From assembly GCA_046590705.1 (NCBI GenBank), contig JBKJUK010000056.1:1-13615 (forward strand): a stretch of DNA of 13,615 nt, written 5' to 3'. Shown here piece after piece: positions 6,019 through 11,590 of the stretch. Made by a program: the position numbers and the translations under genes. The notes beneath the pieces were generated by a model. It was given only the letters and a program-made list of their open reading frames with translations, was not told the DNA's origin and ran no database searches. Numbering within the stretch: the first letter of the stretch is position 1; the number at the start of each line of letters is the position of its first letter. Source of the stretch: JBKJUK01 sp046590705 (lineage in GTDB: Bacteria > Acidobacteriota > Thermoanaerobaculia > Gp7-AA8).

Positions 6019-7032
6019 ATGTACGCATCCATCGTCAGTACCGGCAGTTACCTCCCCGAGCATGAAGTCACAAACGACATGCTGCGCGCGCGTTTTCGTG
6101 AGATCGCGCCTACCTTCGTCGACAAGATGGAGGCTTCGAGCGGCATCCTCTCCCGCTGGAGCGCTCCGGAAGAGTGGGCAGCATCGGATCTCGCACTCCG
6201 CGCGTCGATGGCCGCGCTCGAGCGTGCAGGCCGCACTGCCGCCGAAGTGGATCTGATCATCCTCGGCACTGACTCACCCGACTACATCACGCCAGCCACC
6301 TCGGTCGTACTGCAGTCGAAGCTCGGTGCCTCAAACGCCGGCACCTTCGACGTCGGTTGCGCCTGCGCATCCTGGCCAACCGCAGTCTCGGCAGCGGCCG
6401 GCATGATGGCTACGAATCCATCGCTGCGCACAGTTCTCGTTACCGGTGTTTACATGATGCGCAAGCTCGCACGCGTCGATGACCCTTTCGTGTTTTTCTA
6501 CGGCGACGGAGCGGGAGCAGCCGTTCTCGAACGCTCAGAGGAACCTGGCTTCATCTCCTCCGCTTTTCAGGCGGACGGATCGTTCCATCGCAACTGGCTC
6601 ATCGAGTCAGGTGGAACGATGGAGCCGGCCACAGAGGCCTCGGCTCGCGCCGGCAGAACTTCGGTGAGGATGGTCGAACGACATCCTCCGGAGATCAACA
6701 ACACCGGCTGGCCGAAACTCGTGCGACGCGTCGCAGAGAACGGCGGATTCCAGATCGATGACATCGATTTCGTCATCTTCACGCAGGTGCGCAAGCCGAC
6801 CATCGAGCTGGTCATGAATGACCTCGGGCTTCCTATGTCGAGAACGCACACCATCATGGAGACGATGGGCTACACCGGTTCGGCATGCATTCCGATGGCA
6901 TTTCACGACGCACTCCGGTTGAAAAAAATCAAACCGGGTCATCTGGTGGTTCTGGTCGGTTCAGGCGTCGGATACAACCAGGCCGGAATCGCTTTCCGGA
7001 TGCCAGCCCGCGAGGAGCGTCTCTTTGTTTGA
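6019..7032 (+). CDS. KASIII/FabH-like thiolase-fold enzyme with altered catalytic residues
   Basis: The 337 residues match 3-oxoacyl-ACP synthase III in length and fold. The opening is IVSTGSYLPEHEVTND (5-20), the active-site Cys116 lies in DVGCACASWP (111-120), FFYGDGAGAAVL (159-170) is the usual glycine-rich segment, and GSGVGYNQAGIAF (314-326) closes the domain. FabH uses Cys112, His244 and Asn274. Here the matching positions are Cys116, Thr255 (FTQ) and Tyr285 (GYTGSAC), 30 residues apart exactly as in FabH. Cys-thioester formation should remain possible, but the His/Asn pair that drives malonyl-ACP decarboxylation is absent. It may transfer acyl groups, condense by another mechanism, or run in the thiolytic direction. 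The start has only a weak Shine-Dalgarno (GAAG), 54 nt after the SDR gene; the stop overlaps the hydrolase start. Confidence 0.88.
   Translation: MYASIVSTGSYLPEHEVTNDMLRARFREIAPTFVDKMEASSGILSRWSAPEEWAASDLALRASMAALERAGRTAAEVDLIILGTDSPDYITPATSVVLQSKLGASNAGTFDVGCACASWPTAVSAAAGMMATNPSLRTVLVTGVYMMRKLARVDDPFVFFYGDGAGAAVLERSEEPGFISSAFQADGSFHRNWLIESGGTMEPATEASARAGRTSVRMVERHPPEINNTGWPKLVRRVAENGGFQIDDIDFVIFTQVRKPTIELVMNDLGLPMSRTHTIMETMGYTGSACIPMAFHDALRLKKIKPGHLVVLVGSGVGYNQAGIAFRMPAREERLFV
7012..7017 (+). promoter_or_regulatory. ribosome binding site deciding the TTG start of the hydrolase gene
   Basis: GAGGAG lies 7 nt before TTG at 7025, inside the end of the upstream gene. The nearest in-frame ATG (7043) has no such site, so initiation at TTG is favoured. 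Confidence 0.6.
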
Positions 7033-7831
7033 ACTCGATCCGATGGCCGCACTTCTCGAGGCGGCACGAGCACTTCTGGTAGCCGCAGGCCTGTCGCGCT
7101 GTGAGACAGGCGGAACGGTCTATTACGCGAGCGAACTGTCGAGTAAGCCGGTCCTGGTTCTACTGCACGGCGTCAATGACCATGCCGGCACCTGGGCGCA
7201 GGCAATCGGTCCGCTTTCTCAACGTTACAGATTGATCGTTCCAGATCTCCCTGGTCATGGAGAGAGCGGCCCGCACGAAGGTCCGGTCTCGCTCCCACTC
7301 ATCGTCGAGCGAATCGACGCCATTGTCACGAAAGAGAACCTTGGCACCTTCAGCCTCGCCGGAAATTCGATGGGCGCCTGGATCAGCATCCTTTACACGC
7401 TCGAGCATCCGGAGCGTGTGAAGCGCCTCTTCCTCGAGTCCGGCGGCGGACTGGCCATCGCGCCATCGGTCCCGCTCTCAGCAAGCACGCAGGAAGAAGC
7501 CGAAAGGATTCTCGTCGCCGTGCATGGACCCGAATTTGTTATGTCAGGAGCGGCCACTAATGGGTTCATCAGGCGCAGCGCGACTCTGCCTGTGCATCGT
7601 GTTCTCGCATCAGGCGTGCTTCCGTACTTTGTCGATGCCCGTCTCGGAGAAATCAAAGTGCCGACGACCTTGATCTGGGGTGAAAACGATGGAGTGATCT
7701 CCCGCAGCTACATGGACAAGCTTCAGCGCGGAATCGTGGCGTCGCGCTTCTGCGAAATCAAACAGGCAGCTCATCTGCCGCACGCTCAACAGCCGGAGAG
7801 ATTCGTCGAATGTTTGACGGCGAACTGGTAA
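7025..7831 (+). CDS. alpha/beta hydrolase
   Basis: A 268-residue alpha/beta-hydrolase-fold protein, cytoplasmic, with no signal peptide. The oxyanion-hole motif is LLHG at 46-49, followed by VPDLPGHGES (72-81). The nucleophile elbow GNSMG (113-117) places Ser115, the acid is Asp222 in IWGENDGV (217-224), and the base is His250 in AAHLPHAQQP (248-257). The complete Ser-His-Asp triad predicts an esterase, thioesterase, lactonase or C-C hydrolase. It is not the Asp-nucleophile type of haloalkane dehalogenases or OleB. The start is TTG at 7025, overlapping the KASIII-like gene by 8 nt; an ATG at 7043 would remove 6 residues. Its end overlaps the ligase gene by 22 nt, so the three products are probably translationally coupled. 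Release of an acyl-CoA or ester product of the neighbouring enzymes is a reasonable inference. Confidence 0.9.
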   Translation: MFELDPMAALLEAARALLVAAGLSRCETGGTVYYASELSSKPVLVLLHGVNDHAGTWAQAIGPLSQRYRLIVPDLPGHGESGPHEGPVSLPLIVERIDAIVTKENLGTFSLAGNSMGAWISILYTLEHPERVKRLFLESGGGLAIAPSVPLSASTQEEAERILVAVHGPEFVMSGAATNGFIRRSATLPVHRVLASGVLPYFVDARLGEIKVPTTLIWGENDGVISRSYMDKLQRGIVASRFCEIKQAAHLPHAQQPERFVECLTANW

Positions 7832-9321
7832 GCGAGCGGGCGCGGGTCACGCCCGACAAGATCGCGCTGGTCCTCGTGACCAGCGGTCAACGCATTACCT
7901 ATCGACAACTGGATCAGCGTGTCGAACTCGCCGCGGCAACAATGCGCGGGCTGGGCCTCACGCCCGGCGACCGGGTAGCGATCCTGGCGCACAATTGCGT
8001 CGAGTTCATCGAGTTGTTCTTCGGCGCATTCCGAGCAGGAATCATCGCGGTGCCGCTTTCCACCCGCGCTACCGCGCACGAGCTGAAACAGATTTTAAAT
8101 GACTGCGGAGCGCAGGTTCTCTTCCGCGGTCCTGAATTCGAAAACGTCGCAAACGAACTGGCGGTAAGCACCACGCTTGCGATCGACCACCGAGGACCAG
8201 GCAATGAGCGGTCATGTGAAGAATGCGGAGTAAATGGCAGTGGCCTGCACATTCAACATTCTCCATTCAACATTCTCCATTCATCCGACGAGACACTGGC
8301 CTGCCTCCTATACACGAGTGGTACGACTGGCAAGCCGAAGGGCGTGATGATCTCCAGGCGACAGCTGCTCTGGAACGGATACAACACCGTGATGAACTGG
8401 GGACTCCGCGAGGATGATGTAAGCCCCATCTTCACGCCGCTCTATCACGCGGGCGGCCTGGCGGCGTTTCTCATCCCGATCTTCTGTGTGGGTGGAACGA
8501 TCGTTCTGCACTCAGGGTTCGACGAAGTTGAAATCCTGCAGACCATCGAACGTGAACGCTGCACTGTCGTGTTAGGTGTTCCGACCATTTTCAGAAAGCT
8601 GATGGAGACGCCGGAGTTCGACACGGTATCTCTCGACAAGGTGCGCTGGTTCATCAGCGGAGGAGCTCCTCTCCCAGCCTTCATCATCGAACACTACCAG
8701 CGGCGAGGAATCCCCTTCAAGCAGGGCTTCGGTATGACTGAAGTGGGAGTGAACTGCTTCACCATGACCGTCGAGGAATCACGCTCGAAGCAGGGCTCCA
8801 TCGGCAAGCCACTGATGTTCACCGCAGTTCGTCTGGTCGATGAACAGGAGCGCGATGTCTCCGCTGGTGAGGTCGGAGAGATGTGGATTCGTGGACCTCA
8901 TGTCAGCAGCGGCTATTGGAACAATGAAGAAGCGACGAGAGAGTCCTACCTCCCGGGTGGCTGGTTTCGCACCGGTGATCTGGCTCGATGCGACGAGGAT
9001 GGCTTCTACTCGGTTGCAGGCAGGCGAAAAGAAATGTTCATCAGCGGCGGGGTGAACGTCTATCCCGCTGAGATCGAAGGGGAGCTTCTGCAGCATCCCG
9101 ACGTCTCTGACGCAGCCGTGCTCTCTGTTCCCGATGAAACCTGGGGAGAAGTCGCAGTGGCCTTTGTCGTGAGCGCCGTCTCAGCGGAGCAGTTGAGCGC
9201 CTTTCTCGGCTCGCGGCTGTCGAAGTACAAGCTGCCGCGCCAGTACCGATTCGTCGACGTTCTTCCCCGCACTCCGTACGGAAAAGTGCTGAAAGAGCAG
9301 TTACGCGCTGAGCTCGGATAA
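7810..9321 (+). CDS. class I acyl-CoA ligase (AMP-forming), acyl-CoA synthetase family
   Basis: This enzyme joins a carboxylic acid to CoA through an acyl-adenylate, using ATP. All main ANL motifs are present in 503 residues: the P-loop YTSGTTGKPKG at 168-178, PLYHAGGL at 210-217, GFGMTE at 306-311, GWFRTGD at 384-390 with Asp390 for ribose binding, GRRKEMFISGGVNVYPAEIE at 404-423 (the hinge and A8 loop), and catalytic Lys492 in PYGKVLKEQL. It resembles MenE and medium/long-chain ligases in length, but the substrate is not predictable. Residues about 133-160, just before the P-loop, are a hydrophilic linker encoded partly by two perfect 14-bp tandem units and look like an in-frame insertion. 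GGAGAG lies 9 nt before the ATG, within the hydrolase gene. It activates the acid that the other operon enzymes presumably use. Confidence 0.93.
   Translation: MFDGELVSERARVTPDKIALVLVTSGQRITYRQLDQRVELAAATMRGLGLTPGDRVAILAHNCVEFIELFFGAFRAGIIAVPLSTRATAHELKQILNDCGAQVLFRGPEFENVANELAVSTTLAIDHRGPGNERSCEECGVNGSGLHIQHSPFNILHSSDETLACLLYTSGTTGKPKGVMISRRQLLWNGYNTVMNWGLREDDVSPIFTPLYHAGGLAAFLIPIFCVGGTIVLHSGFDEVEILQTIERERCTVVLGVPTIFRKLMETPEFDTVSLDKVRWFISGGAPLPAFIIEHYQRRGIPFKQGFGMTEVGVNCFTMTVEESRSKQGSIGKPLMFTAVRLVDEQERDVSAGEVGEMWIRGPHVSSGYWNNEEATRESYLPGGWFRTGDLARCDEDGFYSVAGRRKEMFISGGVNVYPAEIEGELLQHPDVSDAAVLSVPDETWGEVAVAFVVSAVSAEQLSAFLGSRLSKYKLPRQYRFVDVLPRTPYGKVLKEQLRAELG
8251..8286 (+). repeat. intragenic tandem repeat, two 14-bp units plus a partial third
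   Basis: ATTCAACATTCTCC occurs at 8251-8264 and again without change at 8265-8278, followed by ATTCATCC (8279-8286). The period of 14 is not a multiple of 3, so the two units are read in different frames (IQHSP then FNILH). The stretch is A/T-rich compared with its neighbours and lies in the linker before the ligase P-loop. Confidence 0.9.
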
Positions 9322-9326
9322 ACTCG

Positions 9327-9965
9327 ATGTCCGTGAGCCAGCTCGAGAAGTCAGAAAAATCGCGAAGTGTCATTCTTGATGCAGCTCTGCGCCTCTTCTC
9401 GCATCGAGGTTACGGCGCAACCAGCGTTCAGGATATCGCCGCGGAGGCTGGAGTCTCCAAAGGGAACGTCTATCATCACTTCGCGGACAAGGAAACGATC
9501 TTCCGAACGCTTCTCGATCGCTACTTCCAGATGATGTCGCAGCCCGATTTTCCGTTCAATCAGGCTCTGGCAAACGGAACTTTTCCCGAGAACCTCGAGA
9601 TCATCGGATCGGCTGCGCGTGATCTCGTTCGGGACTATCGTGAGTACGTGGCCCTGATTTACGTGGACGTGGTCGAGTTCGATGCCTCACACGTACGCAT
9701 TTTCTACGAGCAGATGGCCTCACGCTTCGAGCATTTTCTTCGCGAGCACGACTCCGCGGACACGATTCAATCGAAGCTGGCCGAAGGTCTCTCGCCGACT
9801 GCAGCAGTCATGCTGGCCACACGGATCTTCATGAACTACTTCACCGTCGAGATCCTCTTCGGCGTGAAGGATCATTTCGGTCGCGACACAGACGAAGCCA
9901 TTCGCGAGATCGCCATTACACTTCGCCATGGAATGCTTCGCAGCCCGGAACGCAAGCAGGCCTGA
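9327..9965 (+). CDS. TetR/AcrR family transcriptional regulator
   Basis: A 212-residue regulator, usual for TetR repressors. The N-terminal DNA-binding domain is clear: RSVILDAALRLFSHRGYG at 13-30, ATSVQDIAAEAGVSKGNVYHHF at 31-52 with the helix-turn-helix in 34-52, then the capping KETIFRTLLDRYF (55-67). The C-terminal part (about 75-205) is helical, and diverges as in all TetR ligand domains, so the effector is unknown. Given the gene order, an acyl-CoA or the free substrate is likely. The start codon lies 5 nt after the ligase stop, so it is co-transcribed and probably autoregulated with the operon. The dyad at 5161-5172 and the imperfect palindrome at 11480-11498 are candidate targets. Confidence 0.92.
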   Translation: MSVSQLEKSEKSRSVILDAALRLFSHRGYGATSVQDIAAEAGVSKGNVYHHFADKETIFRTLLDRYFQMMSQPDFPFNQALANGTFPENLEIIGSAARDLVRDYREYVALIYVDVVEFDASHVRIFYEQMASRFEHFLREHDSADTIQSKLAEGLSPTAAVMLATRIFMNYFTVEILFGVKDHFGRDTDEAIREIAITLRHGMLRSPERKQA

Positions 9966-10002
9966 CCAGCACCTGCGTTCGAAAGAAATTGCCGGCATGT
10001 CG

Positions 10003-10092
10003 TGTGTAGGGGCGAACTGCGTTCGCCCGCTCTCTCGGCCTTTTTTTTCGAAGTGCACCGGAGAGCGGGCGCGCGCAACGCGCCCCTACACA
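10003..10092. repeat. inverted repeat between convergent genes (TGTGTAGGGGCG family)
   Basis: Arms 10003-10034 and 10061-10092 pair at 27 of 32 positions, starting TGTGTAGGGGCG and ending GCCCGCTCTC, around a 26-base loop that holds eight T residues (10041-10048). It lies between the end of the TetR gene (9965) and the end of the MFS gene (10127). A plausible secondary role is transcription termination from both sides. The sequence belongs to a different family from the two GTCATTCCGA repeats. Confidence 0.85.
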
Positions 10093-10126
10093 ATTCCATG
10101 CGTAATCAGCGCGTGCACCAGTGCCG

Positions 10127-11422
10127 TTACGCTGGCGCTGACAGCGCGCGTCTGCTTTCGCTGCGTGCCGCGAGCGCGAATGGAATGATCGCCAGCGCGG
10201 TCACCGCGAGACTCATCAGAAGGCCGTACGAGAGGCCTCTGGCGTCACCAAGCATCCCGGTGATCAGAGGACCGGGACCAACGCCAAGAAGATTCAGAAC
10301 GAGCAAAGCCAGCGCGACCATGGTCGATCGGGCATGTACCGGCGCGAGCTCCTGATAGGCCGAGAAGAGCGGCCCGAACCAGGCCGTGGTACCGGCGCTG
10401 GTGAAGAACCAGCAGACGTAGAAAAGCGGTGTTCCAGGTGTGGTGGAGTAATAGAGGTATGCAGGGATGGAGAAGAACGCAGTCATGATCACCAGGCTCC
10501 AGAGACGACCTCCTGCAAACCTGCGCGCGCAGGCGTCACCGAACAACCCGCCGGCCAGATTCCCGAGCAGACCTGCCGACACAGCCACAATCCCGGCGCG
10601 GAACGCGGCGTCGGCATAGACGAATCCGCGCTCCTCCACGAGCCAGGTAACACCATGAAGCGCTGCACCCGAACCGTAGCAGAGCAGCGATCCTCCGGCC
10701 AGAGCGAGTGGCAAAGCGGGTCGCTGGACCATCGCACGCATGAGGTCGCGCAGAAGTTCGCGCACAGTCGGCCTGGCCACAGGAACCAGAGGGTCAGCCG
10801 CGTCGCGGGCCGCCACTGCGCGGCGACGCTCGGGCTCGCGGAGTATGAAAAGAAAGAGAGTCGCTACGAGCCCGATGATTCCCAGCACGAAGAACGAGAC
10901 GCGCCAACCGTATCGCGGAGCGATGATGCTCGAAGAGATCAAGGCCAGCGCCAGTCCTACTGGAATCCCTGCGTAGTAAACGCCGATAGCCATTCCCAGA
11001 CGACGCGCGGGAAACGCATCGCCCAGCATCGAGAGCGCCGCTGGCGTCAGCGTAGCTTCTCCGATTCCTACGAAGATGCGCGGGATGGCCAGTTGGATGA
11101 AGCTGCGTGCGAAACCGGAGAGCGCAGTCATTCCGCTCCAGAGAGCGAGACCGGCCGCGATCAGAGGAAAGCGGCGGTAACGATCGGCTGCCACACCGAG
11201 AAAGAGTCCGACGAAGGTGTAGAAGAAGACGAAGCCGAAGCCGGCCAGCAGCCCGATCTGTGCGCGCGTGAGCCCCAGGTCCTTGATGAGTAGAGGCGCA
11301 AGACTGGCGATCAACATGCGATCGACGAAGTTCAGAACGTTGAGAGCCGTGAGAAAAAAGAGCAGCGTCCAGGCTGAGCGGGGAACTGACTCGACGTCCG
11401 CTTCGGGATTGGATGTGGACAT
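10127..11422 (-). CDS. MFS transporter, Spinster-like
   Basis: A 431-residue inner-membrane permease with about 12 hydrophobic segments in two halves. The first helix carries NFVDRMLIASLAP (31-43), a signature of Spinster-like MFS proteins, and the loop between helices 2 and 3 has motif A as GVAADRYRR (76-84). GIGEATLTPAA (119-129) is the matching helix-4 region. A charged loop at about 195-225 separates the halves. Spinster-like carriers move lipids or organic acids, and in bacteria they often lie beside TonB receptors. Uptake of the substrate of the convergent operon, or export of its product, is inferred. GAGGAG stands 9 nt before the ATG. It follows the TonB receptor gene by 168 nt on the same strand, with a possible terminator between. 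Confidence 0.92.
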   Translation of the reverse strand: MSTSNPEADVESVPRSAWTLLFFLTALNVLNFVDRMLIASLAPLLIKDLGLTRAQIGLLAGFGFVFFYTFVGLFLGVAADRYRRFPLIAAGLALWSGMTALSGFARSFIQLAIPRIFVGIGEATLTPAALSMLGDAFPARRLGMAIGVYYAGIPVGLALALISSSIIAPRYGWRVSFFVLGIIGLVATLFLFILREPERRRAVAARDAADPLVPVARPTVRELLRDLMRAMVQRPALPLALAGGSLLCYGSGAALHGVTWLVEERGFVYADAAFRAGIVAVSAGLLGNLAGGLFGDACARRFAGGRLWSLVIMTAFFSIPAYLYYSTTPGTPLFYVCWFFTSAGTTAWFGPLFSAYQELAPVHARSTMVALALLVLNLLGVGPGPLITGMLGDARGLSYGLLMSLAVTALAIIPFALAARSESRRALSAPA

Positions 11423-11479
11423 GAGGCGCAGCTCCTCAGACTTTCGAGAATGGACAGATTAAAACGAAATTGCCATTAG

Positions 11480-11498
11480 ATTACCGGCAACCGGGAAT
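11480..11498. promoter_or_regulatory. imperfect palindrome upstream of the MFS gene, candidate operator
   Basis: ATTACCGG-CAA-CCGGGAAT has 8-bp arms (7 of 8 paired) around a 3-base centre. It lies 58 bases before the MFS ATG in an A/T-rich stretch that should hold its promoter. No convincing -35/-10 pair was found. It differs in sequence from the dyad in front of the SDR gene. Confidence 0.35.
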
Positions 11499-11525
11499 CA
11501 CAGCATCTGATTCGAATTCAGCGAA

Positions 11526-11566
11526 CAAAAATGGAGGGCCGCGGCGCTGTTCCTCGTCGCGCCGCG
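11526..11566 (-). terminator. possible intrinsic terminator after the TonB receptor gene
   Basis: An 8-bp G/C stem pairs 11540-11547 with 11559-11566 around an 11-base loop, 24 bases after the receptor stop. On the minus strand, five T residues follow (11527-11531), but 8 bases after the stem, farther than in a strong terminator. It may only attenuate transcription into the MFS gene. Confidence 0.35.
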
Positions 11567-11590
11567 ACCCGATGCATCGTTCCAATTGAT

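Noticed and set aside
8251..8286. Tandem 14-bp units as a CRISPR-like array
   Set aside because: There are no spacers, the units are contiguous, and the array lies inside a coding gene.
5239..9321. Direct assignment as an oleABCD olefin or beta-lactone cluster
   Set aside because: Diagnostic residues and subfamilies disagree: Ser nucleophile where OleB has Asp, a short classical SDR, and loss of the KAS His and Asn. Only the enzyme types match.
10334..11293. Plus-strand open frame of 319 codons opposite the MFS gene
   Set aside because: It is rich in charged residues without hydrophobic core patterns, and mirrors the codons of a convincing 12-helix transporter.
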